Shown: positions 40,936-52,619, numbered from the stretch's first letter. The stretch is 64,000 nt of DNA from Prorocentrum cordatum (GCA_963575745.1 CAUYUJ010014324.1:74810-138809), one strand, 5' to 3'. Numbers and translations are program-made. The notes: generated from the letters alone by a model not told the origin.

Positions 40936-41705
40936 ACTGGACCAGCACCAGGAGCAGGGGCCATGGCGACCAGAAGCCACAGCGTGCAGCCTTGTCGCCG
41001 CGACGGCGCCAGAGGCGGTTGCAACCCTGAGCGCGCCGAGGTAGACCGACTGTCGTGGCCGACCTCGGCGGCGCGGGGAGCGTGAGAGAGCGCAGGCTGG
41101 GCCGCGTGCACTCGGGGGCCCCATGCGCCAACGAGCGGTTGGGCATGTGAAGCAGGGGGGGGGGGGGGGGGGGGCAGGAAGCCAGGGCCGCGGGGGCTGC
41201 TGCGGGCGCGGCTGCCTGGGGAGGGGCGGAGGGGGCGAGGGGCCCCAAGAGGCGGCGATGGCAAGAAGGGGCGGCGTAGGGCCACCACCCCGGAATGCAC
41301 CTTTGCGCCGCGGAGAGCCCGGGGGCGGCGGGAAGAGCAAGCCCGCTGAGCGAGGGCAGGGGCTTGCGGGCTGGCAGCGCCCAGCCAGAGGTGAAACAAG
41401 TATAGCGCACGCAGCGCTGACACCGACGCACCAAGGAGCGACGGCGCGGGGCGGTCCAGGCGGCGCGCGGTGCGGGCCAACATGACGGACGGCGCCGACA
41501 CGCCCGAAGGCGTCAGCTGCGTCCGCGGCGCTGGCGGGGGCGCGCGCGCGGACGGCCCTGGCCGCCGCAGCCGCCGGGGGCAGCCAGCGAGGGGCGACAG
41601 GGCCACCGGCGAGCAGTGGGCGGCGAGGGGCAGGAAGGGCGGGGCGGCGGCAGACAAGTGTGAAACACGGGCGAGCGCCCCCGCAGAGCTTTAGGAGACG
41701 ACCAC
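40936..41705. other. GC-rich DNA with a G homopolymer
   Basis: A run of about 21 G lies at 41154-41176. Otherwise very GC-rich sequence with open frames on most strands and no recognisable domain. Confidence 0.5.
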
Positions 41706-44372
41706 TCACTGTTTCTTGCCCTTCCTGGGCGCGCGGCTGTCAGCGTGGCCCTTCGCCGCCTGGCGACCCCTGCAAGCGCCGCCGCTTCCGCCCAGGTACC
41801 GATGCCGCAGCTGCGCCCAATCAACGCCGAGGTCCAGCGCGTCGTTCACGGCCCGTGCGTCGCACTTGTGGCTGCGGAAGGAGCACAGGAGGCAAGTTAG
41901 CTGGTCGCGCCGTAGCGGGTCGAGCGCGCCTTTGCTGCTGGGCAAGGCATGCTGCTTGGCGAACGCGTGCCGGGCGCCTGCGAACATCGCCCCAAGGGTG
42001 ACTTGAAGCCGCCCCATCGCCTCGCCAGGTGTCTCCCCGGGAAGGTCCCACTGGATGTCGCCGATCTTAGCTTTATACAGCTGCTGTCCCGAGTCGGGGT
42101 CCAAGGGTTCTGGCCATTGGCACGCGGCGGGCCCCGTTGCCAAAGGTGGGGTGATCAGCGGCTGGTCCTTGGCCCGGCGACTGCTGCTGCTGCTGCTGCT
42201 GATGCTGCTGCTGCTGCTGCTGCTGCTTCTGCTGCCGTTGCTGCTGGCGCGCCCGCCGCCCGTTGTCTGCCGTCTGCCAGGCCCGCCAGCGCGGTCGACG
42301 TCGCTGGGGGCCAGGTTTCGGCCCGAAGGCGGCGGGGAGACTGGAGAGTCGCCGGTCGGGGAAGCCAGGCAGGGCGTCCACCCGCTGCTAGGCAGACGCG
42401 CTGGGGGCGCGTTCCGGCCGCGCCGCCGTCGCCCATCGGCGCTCGAGCTCGCGCCATTGCCAGAGAGGGAGGGGCCAGGATTAGAAGTGGCAGCCAGGGG
42501 AGTGCGGCGGCGGGCGGTTGCCTGCCCCTGTTCCTGTCAGCGTTTCAAGTCCTGCGCTGGCGCCACTTCCGCGCCCGTCCCGTGAGCGGCGGGCAGCTCC
42601 TGTTCAGCGGGCTCTCCCAGCGTGTGCTCCGCAAGATGCTCTGGTTCTCTACTCGGTTGCGCCCGCCCCTGGCCCTGCTGTCTGCGCTGCCGCGCGCCCT
42701 GGTCGCGAGTCTCCGGCGAACCAGCCCCGCTGTCCTTGACAGAGGGCTCGAACTCTGTTTGCGACAGCTCTGGTTGCTTGATTCCGCCGAAAAGACCGCG
42801 CATGGCGTCGAGCAGCGCGGCGGCAGCTGGGGCAGGGGCGCCCGGCGGGGCCATGCGGGCTGGCGCGGGCCGCGCAGTTGGCCGCCAGGCAGGGGCTGGA
42901 TCGCTTCCGGCAGCTCGGGCAGAAAGGGGCGTTGCCCTGAGGCGTGCGGGGGCAGGCCCCTTTCGCTGGCGTTCGCCTTCGGGCCCGTGCCCGCCCTCGC
43001 TCACGGGCGCGCCCCCATCGGTCGCCGCGAGGCTCTCGCCGGTCGCGGGAGTGCCGCCGGTCGTGCCAGGTGCGTGCACGTACGGCGACGCCGTTTCCAT
43101 CGCCAGAGCGCAAGTCTCTTTGTCGGGCGTGTCCTGGGCGCCTGGAGGGAGCGGCTGAGGTTCGCCGTCCACTCGGGCGGATTCATTGGCAGGGGCAGGA
43201 GGGCGAATGGGCGCGAAGGGGCTTCTCCCGACGAGCTGGCGGATGGCTTCGATGTCCTGCCCCTGTAAGGCTGGCCCACGGTCCCCCTGTTCGGTCCGTG
43301 GTGCTCCTAGAGGACTGCGGCAGCTGAAGGCCGCACTTTCGGAAACAACTTCCTGAGCGCCTGAGCTGCGAAGAAAATCTCCGAGCGCGGGCCCGCCCTC
43401 TGCAACGCCCCCAATTGTCGCCGCGGCACTGTCTCCAAGAAAGAGCGCGCTTCGGGTCGCATCTCCTGTCTCGACGACGACACTGCCCCAGGGGCGCTGA
43501 CAGGAGCGAGGGGCACTATAGGGGGTCTGCCTGCCTGATTCCAGGAGAGGGGGGAACCGGCGCGCTGCGGCTGACGCCGCCCCGTTCGGTCCGTGGCGCT
43601 CCCTGAGGACTGCTGCAGCTGATGGCCGCACTTTCGGATGCAAATTCCTGAGCGTCTGAGCTGTGAAGAAAGTCTCCGAGCGCGGGCGCGCCCTCTGCAG
43701 CGCCCCCAATTGTCGCCGCGGCGCTGTCTCCAGGAGGAGGCGCGCTTCGGGTCGCATCTCCTGCCTCGACAGCGACGCTGCCCCAGGGGCGCAGGCAGGA
43801 GTGAGGGGCACAATGGGGGCCCGCCTGCCCGGTGCCAGGAGAGGGGCGAAACGGCGCGCCGCGGCGCACCGCGCCCTGCTCGGTCTGCGGCGCTCCCAGA
43901 GGGCTGCGACAGCTGAAGGCCGCACTTTCGCGCGCGGATTCCTGAGCGTCTGAATTGCGAGGAACGTCTCCGAGCGCAGGCGCGCCCTCTGCAGCACCCC
44001 CAATTGTCGCCGCGGCACTGTCTCCAGGACGAGGCGCGCTTCGGGTCTCATCTCCTGCCTCGACAACGACACTGCCCCAGGCACTGCGGGGGTCAGCCTG
44101 CCTGCTTCAAGAGGGAGGAATCGGCGCGGCGCGGCTGACGACGCCCAGAGGACTGCTGCAGCTGATGGCCGCACTTTCGGATGCAAATTCCTGAGCGTCT
44201 GAGCTGTGGGGAGCGTCTCTGAGCGGAGGCGCGCCCTCTGCAGCGCCCCCAAGTGTCGCCGCGGCACTGGAAGGCGCGCTTCGGGTCGCATCTCCTGCCT
44301 CGACAACGGCGCTGTCCCAGGGGCGCTGATAGGAGTGAGGGGCACTGCGGGGGTCCGCCTGCCTGCTTCCAA
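41706..44372 (-). CDS. Possible protein gene interrupted by one in-frame TGA
   Basis: Function not recognised. One minus-strand frame is open from 44372 to 41706 except for a single TGA at 42539-42537. The first half (to about 43290) translates the 295-bp satellite. After it the composition looks like a protein: LLDAMRGLFGGIKQPELSQ (about 42830), a Gly/Ser/Pro-rich stretch, poly-Ser encoded by an AGC tract (42180-42245), then a C-terminal part with YKAKIGDIQWDLPGETPGEA, CLLCSFRSHKC and LGVDWAQLRHRYLGG, and a basic end (RAPRKGKKQ). The segment 42536-41706 beyond the TGA shares the frame exactly (396 bases from TGA to the next ATG). It could be one gene with a nonsense mutation or base error, two exons, or a fossil. 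No intron borders can be proven. Confidence 0.4.
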
Positions 44373-45770
44373 GAGAGGAACCGGCGAGCTGTGGCTGACG
44401 ACGCCCCGATCGGTCTGTGGCGCCCCCAGAGGAGTGCTGCAGCTGAAGGCCGCACTTTCGAACGCGAACTTCTAAGCGTCTGAACCGTGAGGAATGTCTC
44501 CGAGCGCGGGCGCGCCCTCTGCAGCGCCCCCAATTTGTCGCCGCGGCACTGTCTCCAGGAGGGGGCGCGTTTCGGGTCGCCCCACCCTGCTTCGACAGCG
44601 ACGCTGTCCCAGGGGCGCTGATAGGAGTGAGGGGCACAATGGGGGTCCGCCTGCCTGCTGCCAGGAGAAGGGGGAAACTGCGCTCCGCGGTTCGCGAAAC
44701 CCTGCTCGGTCTGTGGCGCTCCCAGAGGACTGCTGCAGCTGAAGGCCGCATTTTCGGATGCAACTTCCTGAGCGTCAGAAAAATAAGGAAAGTCTCCGAG
44801 CGCGGGCGCGCTCTCTGCAGCGCCCGCTATTGTCGCCGCGGCACCGTGTCCAGTAGGGGGCAAGCTTCAGGTCGCATCTCCTGCCTCGACAACGACGCTG
44901 TCCCAGGTGCGCTGATAGGAGTGAGGGGCGCTGCGGGGGTCCGCCTGCCTGCTGCCAGGAGAAGGAGGATACGGCGCGCCGCGGCGCACCGAGCCCTGTT
45001 CGGCCTGCGGCGCTCCCAGAGGGCTGCTGCAGCTGAAGGCTACACTTTCGGACGCGGATTCCTGAGTGTCTGAATTGCGAGGAACGTCTCCGAGCGCGGG
45101 CGCGCCCCTCGCAGCGCCCGCCCATCGCCGCGGCGCTGTCTTCAGGAGGGGGCGAGTCTCGGGTCGCATCTTCTGCCTCCGCAGCGACGCTGTCCCGACG
45201 GCGCTGATAGGAGCGAGGAGCTGTTGGGATGACGGTCTGCCTATTGCGAGGGGAAGGTGGGAATGGCGCGCTGAGGCAGGCGAGCCCCTTTTCGCCCTGG
45301 ATCTCGCTTTGCGGACTGTTGCAGCTGCCGGCCGCACTTTCGGAAACGAGCCCCGGTTCTGCTCCAGGGGCACGGCTGACGGCCGTCCGATCGCTTTGTA
45401 TCAGTGGGGGCGCCAGGATCACGGCTGATGGCCGTCTGATCGCCTTGCATCAGGGGGATGCCAGAATCACGGCTGATGGCCGTCTGCGCGCTTTGAAATT
45501 TGCGAGGGGGGTCTTTGAGCGCGCGCTCGCCCCCTGCAGCAAACCCATCTGCCGCCGCGTTTCCAGGAAGGGGCGCGCTTTCGGGCGCCTCGGCGGCGCC
45601 CGCGAAACCACTGCGCCTGGGGCGCTGATAGGCGCGAGTAGCTGGAGGGGCGCCTGTTTGCTTGCCTCCAGGGGAGGGAAGGACCGACCCGCTGTGGCTG
45701 ACGATCGCCTGTTCTTTCTGTAGCTCTCGATGGCGACTGCTGCGGCTAACGGCTGCGCGGCAAGATGCGC
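43290..45770 (-). repeat. Satellite of about 295 bp, 8-9 tandem units
   Basis: The anchor GGCCGCACTTTCGGA-type recurs near 43328, 43624, 43917, 44168, 44448, 44745, 45042 and 45330, spacing 251-297 bp. Each unit has TGAGCGTCTGA, CTCTGCAGCGCCCCCAATTG, TCGGGTCGCATCTCCTGCCT and GGGGTCCGCCTGCCTGC. Unit lengths are not multiples of three, so no frame persists. An inverted piece lies at 27558-28009. Confidence 0.95.
45355..45500. repeat. Short 56-bp tandem repeat with CGGCTGATGGCCGTC
   Basis: Three units, each with TCACGGCTGATGGCCGTCTG. The core resembles the CGGCTGACGGCCGTC motif of the 100-bp repeat at 40590-40935. Confidence 0.85.
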
Positions 45771-46471
45771 AGTCCAGGATATCGTCGGATTGGCGATTGT
45801 CTGCAAGCGAAACGCCACCTTCCAATGAATGTGCGACGGTCGTCGAGCGAAGAGCTAACCTCAGATTTGTGACTGTCTCCAGGTGGGTCCGCTCTATGCC
45901 CAGGGAGCGCGTTCGCAACGGCGTCCGCCGCGCGCCTAGCAGCCTGGGCTTGATCCACGACGGCCGACCAGAGGGAGGCCTGCGAAGCCCTCGCAGCGGC
46001 AGCGGCGCAGGCCATGGCGGCGGCAGCGGCAGCTGCGTCGGGCGCATCACTGGCGGCGCGGACGCGGAAAGCGTCGGCAGCGCTGGCGGTGCCGGGGGCG
46101 TCGGCCGCGGGCCAGCGAGCGCGGGCAGCGCCGCCCCGCCCGTGGGCGTCGGCAGCGTCCGCGGCGTTGGCGGGGGGGCGCGAGTAAGCCGCCCTGGCCG
46201 CACCAGCCGCCTGGAGGGCGCTGGCGGCGGAAGCGGCGGCGGGGCTACCCAGGCCAGCGGCGTCAGCGGCGTTGGCCGCGCTCGCGGCGGCGGGCGCGCC
46301 ACGAGGACAGGTCGCGTCTGCCGCGCCAGCAGCGCGCGTCGCGTTGGCAGCGCTGAGGAACCCCAGCGGGCAGTCGCGGGACGCGGCAGCAGCGTCCAAG
46401 CGGCGCTGGGCAGCCGCGCGCATCTGCCGGCGCCGCCGCGCCGCCGCGGTCTCCATCACCCGGGCCCGCAC
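45746..46471 (-). CDS. Possible Ala-rich ORF of unknown function
   Basis: A 241-residue minus-strand frame, Ala-rich (about two fifths) with Arg-rich N-terminus (MRARVMETAAARRRRQMRAA), short repeated AANAADAA words, and a less biased C-terminus (SSSLDDRRTFIGRWRFACRQ). It lies upstream of, and on the same strand as, the possible gene at 41706-44372, so it might be an upstream exon. An overlapping minus frame (45241-46302) is equally open, so coding status is uncertain. Confidence 0.25.
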   Translation of the reverse strand: MRARVMETAAARRRRQMRAAAQRRLDAAAASRDCPLGFLSAANATRAAGAADATCPRGAPAAASAANAADAAGLGSPAAASAASALQAAGAARAAYSRPPANAADAADAHGRGGAARARWPAADAPGTASAADAFRVRAASDAPDAAAAAAAMACAAAAARASQASLWSAVVDQAQAARRAADAVANALPGHRADPPGDSHKSEVSSSLDDRRTFIGRWRFACRQSPIRRYPGLRILPRSR

Positions 46472-46795
46472 GCCGCACCTGAGCAGGGGCGGGCTCGAGC
46501 CGAGACGGCTTGAGCCAGAGGGCTACGGAACCGCGCAGGCGGGGCTACGCGAAGCGTCGATAATTAACTTACACTGGACATATTTAAAAGTATTAAACGA
46601 CCGCCGAGATACGACAGTGCTAAACGGACGAGCGCAGACTCTGTAATCTTACGAGCCATAGCAAGCAGTTGCTTTCGGGCCATCGGGCGCCTCTTACGCT
46701 CTCTTACTCGAGCGCAAGCGCATCCGGGACGGTGGAAGCGGCTGGGGCGGCGACGCGTCGTGCAATCCAACAAAAAAAGGATCTGGCAAACCCCT
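46472..46795. other. No recognisable feature
   Basis: Unassigned, partly AT-richer sequence before a CTC tract. Confidence 0.5.
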
Positions 46796-47105
46796 CCTCC
46801 TCCTCCTCCTCCTCCTCCTCCTCCTCCTCCTCCTCCTCCTCCTCCTCCTCCTCTTCCCCTCCTCGGCGTCGCGCGGCGCGCGCCGCCGCCGTTAGTCACG
46901 CGGTGGTCGATGTTTCGGCCGCGTGCGCTTCAGCAGTCTCCGCCCTGTCACCCAGGACAGGCTTGGGGGTAAGCGACAGGCTCGTATTCGCTACCGTTGC
47001 GCGTGCTTCGCGACCTCGGAAGTTTGGCCAGCATGATCCAGCATGCTATCCTCCTCCTCTTCCTCCTCCTCCTCCTCCTCCTCCTCCTCCTCCTCCTCCG
47101 CCCTC
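46796..47105. repeat. Two (CTC)n tracts
   Basis: CTC tracts at about 46796-46857 and 47047-47105 separated by unassigned sequence. Confidence 0.95.
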
Positions 47106-48840
47106 TCCTTCCCTGTGGGGTTTCGGCCCCGCTGTGCCTCCTCGATCGGTCCCCGTCGGTCTTCTCGGGCCCTCGGCGTGCGTTCGGTGTTCGCGGACCC
47201 TCGGTCGGTCCCGCGGTCGTCGGTGCCCCCCTCTCCTCAGTGCGGGCTGCGCCCCCCCTGTGCATCCCTCCGTCTCTCTCCGTAGTCAGTTTGGCTTCAA
47301 GGCTCGTGCGCTTGCTTTCGGCTCCCACGCGCGATCGGGAGGAAGCAGGACTGCTGCGGGTGCAGGGTCGGGGAGGGCTTCTGCCGAGGGGGCAAGGGAG
47401 AGCGGGGGAGGAGACGGGGCGGAGAGGAACGGGAGCACAGCTGGAGGGCCAGGGAAGTGGGAGGAGCGATGTGGGGGCGGGGGGGACGCACGAGCACGGA
47501 GACCGGGCAGGAGCAGGTGCGTCGGGGGGGAGAGGAGGAGGACGAGGGCAGGCAGGGGCACGCGGGGGGGGACGAGGAGGAGGAGCATGCGTATGTTTAG
47601 GGACATGTGTTGCGTGTTGCTGGCTGGCCCGAAACACGGTCGGCGATCAAAACGGGCACGAGAATGATGAGGAATTGGGTGCCGCAGGGGACGACACAGT
47701 CTATGAGAAATTGAGGCGGAGATGGGGAGATGAAAGAAAAGGGTATCGAGTATCCGGGGATCCCTTAACTAATGATCAAGTTGTGGATGAGTGTCATTGC
47801 TCTAGGCGCCAGAATTGATTGATTTTGAAGTCCTATCTTCAGGGCATCGCTAAGAGGTCAGGGTGTGAGAGGCGTTGCCCGTCTGTGAGGAGCCCTGTAG
47901 GCAAACCAGAACTAGCATATAGACGATATGAATTCGACATCGAAGGCCGCTCTGTAGTGGGGATGGAAAGAATGGTATGGCGATATCCTCAGGCGCCCCT
48001 TGACTCTTCCTTAAACCTCAAAATGTCTTCAGAATTGCGTACGGCAGGTTCGTGTCGTGATGATCGATGATCCCAGCGTCAATGTCTGGCATCGCGTGGG
48101 CCATGCAACACTGAACGATGGGCAACTTTTCGATTGCCAAACCGTACCATGCTGGTTGTTGTTGGGCCGCTGGCGGTGTTCAACCTTGAATGCCTACGGC
48201 GGGGCCGCTGCCGCGTCGACTCTGCCGTAGGTGTCCCTGTGTCCCTCGAACTTCCTTGAATGTTCACATGTTTCGTTGGGTCCCTTGGACTCTCTGGAAC
48301 TCTTGTGCGGACCTATATATTTCTGGCCTTGCCCATGATTGCCCTGCAGCCCCGCACGCAAGAACCTATCAATCAATATAGCGGGACGGTTCAGAACATC
48401 CGTGGGCAACAACGGCGCGCATAACTATCTAGTAGCGTCGGAGTTCGCTTTGTAGGATTACCCATCCTCCCATCCCATCTTCCTCCTCACGCCTTCTCCT
48501 TTCCACCCGGCGCCCCAGAGCCCCTAGAACCTAGAATCCAGAACAACCGATAGACATATCCAAACCAACCCTGGAACGCTCCTCCTCCACTGCAAGGGTG
48601 TCATTTCGCAAGCTGGATACCTGGGTCGTGCTGGGGGGAGACGAAGCGGCGGCGAGCAGCGCGACGAAGAGGAAGAGAAAGGAGAAGGACGAAGTGGGGC
48701 CTGGGGGAGCGAAAGAGGAGGTGGAGATAGGGGAGGCTGGCTCTTGCGAACCGACGCGGGTTCGAAGCTGCCCAACGCTGTCTCATCACTCACCAGGCGC
48801 TGATTGGAGCCACTGCGCTCTTGAGACGGCGTTGCGAGGG
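47106..48840. other. No supported gene; AT-richer part at 47640-48120
   Basis: GC-rich to 47600, then more balanced. The frame ending at 47818 and the one at 47819-48070 have ordinary composition (for example DDTVYEKLRRRWGDERKGY) but no recognisable domain and no support for being exons. Confidence 0.35.
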
Positions 48841-49336
48841 CAAACGAGGCCCCCATGACTTGCCAGATGGAGCGGGAGGTGGGTTGGTTTGCCCGCTTCC
48901 GACGACACTTCTCCCGCGGCCACCACCGTGTCAATGTTGAGCTATAGCAGCAATGCCTCGCTCTCCTGGGGCTTTGCTGTGTTCCTGCTCGTTAACATGT
49001 ATCACGTGTGCGGAGCTACACTGTCAATGTCGCGCTTTCCTGTGGCGTTGCTGTGTCCCTGCTCGTAACGCACAACGCCAGAGGCGGCGGAGAGCTTGAC
49101 AGATCCACCTACCGAAAGTGGGCTGGCTTGCCCGCTTCCGACGACACCTCTCCCGGGAGGATACTGGCCACCCCGCACGGGCCGTGGGCGACAGGCCCCC
49201 GGCCGCGGCTCGCTGCCCTGCCTGGCTTCGTCTGCGGCTGCCTCTCGCTGCCGGCCGCCACTCCGACGCCCCCCCGCATATGTGCCCCCATGGCTCGCCC
49301 AGGAAGGAGCAGGGAGATGAATCCCTGCCCGAATTA
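48841..49336. repeat. Two diverged direct copies of about 250 bp
   Basis: Words such as GGTTTGCCCGCTTCCGACGA and ACACTTCTCCCG near 48890 recur near 49128. GTCAATGT and CTTTGCTGTGT/GTTGCTGTGTCCCTGCTCG recur near 48935-48985 and 49025-49065. Confidence 0.7.
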
Positions 49337-50050
49337 TCAGGATGCGCGATAAGGATGCAAGGGCCTGGGGCGCCCATTTCGAAGCTCCCCGAGCGGGGCG
49401 CGGCCAACGAGGTTGGTCAAGGATGGACCGAGGAGGCAAGGATGCAAGGGTCCCCTTGGGAAAATCGCTCACCCTTACTATGCTTGTAGACTGTACGGCT
49501 GGGCCTCGGACAGATTAACATCCTTCAAGAACACGAGACCCTCCACTGGCCAAACTGAACAACACCCGAGAGCACCCTCCCCCAGGATGCACAAGAACAT
49601 CCAACAGAAACGAAGAACATCAGGGTACCCTCCCCGAACTGACTTCGATCACATACAGTCGGTCCAGATTATCAGGATGCGCGATAAGGATGCAGGGGCC
49701 TTGGGCGCCAATTTCGAAGCTTCTCGAGCGGGGCGCGGCCAACAAAAGTGGCCAAGGATGGACAGAGGAGGCAAGGATGCAAGGGTACCCTTAGGAACAT
49801 CGCCCATCCTTAATTTGCGGGACAACTGAACGGCCGGACCTCGGACAGAAGAACATCTTTCGACCCTCCATTGGCCAAACTGCACAACACTCGAGGGCAA
49901 ACTCCCTCAGGATGCACAAGAACATCCAACAGACACGAAGAACATCAGGGCACCCTCCCCGAATCGACCTTGATCACCCTCATGAGGCACACAGTCAGCA
50001 GACACGAAGAGCATCAAAGTACCCTCCCCGAACCGACCTCGTGGGGAGCC
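49337..50050 (+). repeat. Tandem duplication of about 336 bp
   Basis: ATTATCAGGATGCGCGATAA begins copies near 49337 and 49670. Both continue through TTTCGAAGCT, GGGGCGCGGCCAAC, AGGATGGAC, GGAGGCAAGGATGCAAGGG and end in GAAGAACATCAGGG-ACCCTC. A shorter 66-bp sub-repeat (ACACGAAGA-CATCA) extends it to about 50040. Confidence 0.9.
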
Positions 50051-50053
50051 AAA

Positions 50054-50160
50054 AGGTACCGATACCGCTGCTCCTCGGACCTCTCCCAGGGTAAGCTCTG
50101 ACCAGGATTTCGAGGCGCATCCAGCGTTCGTGACGAGAGCCTCCCAGGAGCCCCCAAAAA
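50054..50160 (+). repeat. 100-bp dispersed direct repeat, copy 1
   Basis: CCAAAAGG-ACCGAT-CCGCT, CCTCTCCCAGGGT, CAG-ATTTCGAGGCG and GACGA-GCCTCCCA recur in the same order at 51748-51850. A short inverted fragment (CAGCGGTATCGGTAC) lies at 52265. Confidence 0.85.
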
Positions 50161-51069
50161 GAAGAAAACGACGAAGGGAGGGTCGCTCGATCATATCGAC
50201 CTCGGTCCGACCGTATGGATATGGCCCCCTGGGGGGGGGGGAGGCCTTCGCGGCGGCGAGCAGCGCGACGGAGAGGTCCTGCCCCGGTGGGGGGCCGCAA
50301 TTGCGCCGCCCGCTGGAGGGCGCGGGGGGGCACGCCGCCGAGGCCGAAGCGGAGAGGCGGCGACGGGGGGCGGGGGCAGAGAGAGAGGGAGCGGAAGGGA
50401 GGGGCAGAGGGGGAGAGAGCAACGGAGAGAGAGAGAGAGAGAGACAGAGAGGAAGAGAGGCAGAGAAATAACGATACATGCATATATCTATATATATAGA
50501 TATATATACTGATGTACCAATCTATACAGAGACAGAGAGCGGCAGACAGAAAGAGAGAGAAAGAGAGAGCGAGATAACAAAAGAGAGAGGGAGCAAACTT
50601 GACTGATAGAGAGAGAGATGCTTGTGCATGTGTGTTTCCACACTCACATATACACATGCATGCGTGTTGGTGTGAGTGTCTGCGTGCACATATTAGACAC
50701 ACGCGTACGGTACAGCTGCACATGATTATATAGGTGCGCGTAGGCCCGTGCGTGCACATGTATAAGCACACATGTACTCATACCTCATACATATCTATAT
50801 ACGATTACACATCCTTTGCATATCAGTTGTATAAGGGCACGTGAAAGCAAAGGTACCATTGGGACTTCGATAATCCTTACGATCAATGTTGACTGTAGCG
50901 TACAGGGGCCTCCTTGGGACCTCTCAAGCTCCTTGGAACCCAGCACACCCCGTGACAACAAAGTCGGGACCCTAGGACGGCTGATCGGGCAATCCCGCGT
51001 GCCCTCGCACTCACCGTCAAACACCAAACGATTGACTCAAGCCCTTGCTCCTCGCACGCCTCGGCACTG
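50161..51069. repeat. GA tract, TA/CA-rich DNA and unassigned sequence
   Basis: GA dinucleotides at about 50425-50460 and 50530-50610, short TATA runs at 50485-50510, then alternating CA/TG-rich DNA to about 50790. No gene is supported. Confidence 0.7.
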
Positions 51070-51480
51070 CTAGACATTGGACACTGGCCAATCCTGCCAA
51101 GATCTGTCCAACTCCACCGTGTTTTCGCTCGGGCCCCGCACCACTGGGTCTGCGCCGATCTGGCTCCCGCAGGCGAAGGATGCAACTGGGCCGAGGACGG
51201 ATCTGAGGGATCCGATGAGGCGTTCTGCGTCTTCCGGGCCCTGGCACACAGGCCCGCGGCACGGGGCTGCGCCGCGCCGCACTTTCGAGCCGCGCTCCGA
51301 CGAGGCGACGAGAAAGGCACATTGGGCGACCCGCGCCAGGAACACCACAACGGCCCAGCGAGGATCGCACATCTCGTCGGGATGACCCTCCGCACGCACG
51401 CGCCCACCTCGTCGGAGCGACCTCGTCGAGAAGACCTGAGCGCCACGGCACGCCAGCGCACCTCCCGCTCGGCAGGGGGA
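51070..51480 (-). CDS. Possible exon, function unknown
   Basis: A minus-strand frame with balanced composition (for example HPDEMCDPRWAVVVFLARVA and FACGSQIGADPVVRG) ends at 51070. It is open upstream to about 51480 without a clear start Met. Two other minus frames are also open but are Arg/Pro/Ser-biased. No family is recognised and splice borders cannot be assigned. Confidence 0.25.
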   Translation of the reverse strand, partial: SPCRAGGALACRGAQVFSTRSLRRGGRVRAEGHPDEMCDPRWAVVVFLARVAQCAFLVASSERGSKVRRGAAPCRGPVCQGPEDAERLIGSLRSVLGPVASFACGSQIGADPVVRGPSENTVELDRSWQDWPVSNV

Positions 51481-51747
51481 GCGGCCCTGCCTCCCGCGAG
51501 TTTTCGGCGGCCAGCTCGAGCACGTGGCCGCGGGCGGGCACGGGGAGGGCTAGAGACCGAACGCGACCCGTCTGGTGCGACGGTACGCGCACGGGCATGC
51601 TCGCTGTGATCGGAGGGGTCCTGGTGGGTGGCGGCGAGCCAGGGGGGGGGACTGAGAAGGAGAAGACCTCCCCAGAGGACGGCGGGATTTCTCGCCGAGG
51701 TGGGGCAGAACCCAGCCCAGAGGCTCGTCCTCGGAGCGCACGGGAAA

Positions 51748-51850
51748 TCCAAAAGGCACCGATGCCGCTACTCCCAGACCTGTCCCAGGGTGCGTTCTGA
51801 TCAGAATTTCGAGGCGGGTTCAGCGGTGACGACGAAGGCCTCCCAAAATG
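51748..51850 (+). repeat. 100-bp dispersed direct repeat, copy 2
   Basis: Second copy of the segment at 50054-50160. Confidence 0.85.
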
Positions 51851-51889
51851 CCTCAATTCAAATGGTGCAAAACGAGCCAGGGATCTACT

Positions 51890-52020
51890 GACCCAGGTCA
51901 ATCCAAACCCAGGTCAGCCAGGCCCTGCAAGACCCTGCAAACCTGCAGCATCCTGCAGGATCCTGCACCCAATACCAGGTCAACGTGACCTGGCTCTGCA
52001 AGATCCTGCAAGATGTGGCG
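51890..52020. repeat. CCTGCA-rich minisatellite
   Basis: Units such as GACCCTGCAA, CATCCTGCAGGATCCTGCA and ACCCAGGTCA repeat with variation. Confidence 0.8.
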
Positions 52021-52427
52021 CTCTGACTGACCTCCGTTTGCATTGACCCCCGTCTCTTGAGCCCCGAAACGAAGCAATGGTAGCGGTGCAGTGGAGGCCA
52101 GTCCACAAGAAACCTTCCACAAGAAACCCTCCCCTGGGGCCCCAGGACGTCCATTGATTTTTGGTGTGGGGACGTCGCGCTCTCCACATCAAAACCATCG
52201 AAACCCAAGAAACCCAGGGCAGCCTGGAGGCAAGCAGGGTGGTTCTTGGCATGGGCCCCCACTACAGCGGTATCGGTACTTTTTCCTCCTCTGAAAGGAA
52301 GACCGCTCCGCAGGTCCTGGGGCGTGAAGGTCCACACCCGCCTCGTGCACGCGGGCAGCAGCGCCAGGACCTGCCACGAAGGGGGCTCCTGCTCCTCCAC
52401 CCGCCACTGCGACGAAGAACGAGGCGG
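52021..52427. other. No recognisable feature
   Basis: Unassigned sequence apart from the short inverted CAGCGGTATCGGTAC fragment near 52265. Confidence 0.5.
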
Positions 52428-52475
52428 AGGAGGAGGAGGAGGAGGAGGAGGAGGAGGAGGAGGAGGAGGAGAACG
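52428..52475. repeat. (GGA)n tract
   Basis: GGA triplets on the plus strand, purine strand on top. Confidence 0.95.
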
Positions 52476-52619
52476 ACGAGGACGTTGCTGAGGTCGTGGA
52501 CGGAGGCGTGCTAAGACTCTCCAACATCTGGGTATAACAACATTTCCGGTCTGCGCGCGAAGGGGCGGCCCCTGTTTGTCCCCGCACCCAGAGTACCCCT
52601 GGCGGCAGCCTGGGAGCAG

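Noticed and set aside
40557-41709. Three overlapping minus-strand frames of 294-377 residues
   Set aside because: They cover the same DNA in all three frames over a tandem repeat and a G homopolymer; none has a recognisable domain.
48720-48790. Possible tRNA B-box (GGGTTCGAAGC)
   Set aside because: No matching A-box or cloverleaf can be drawn around it.
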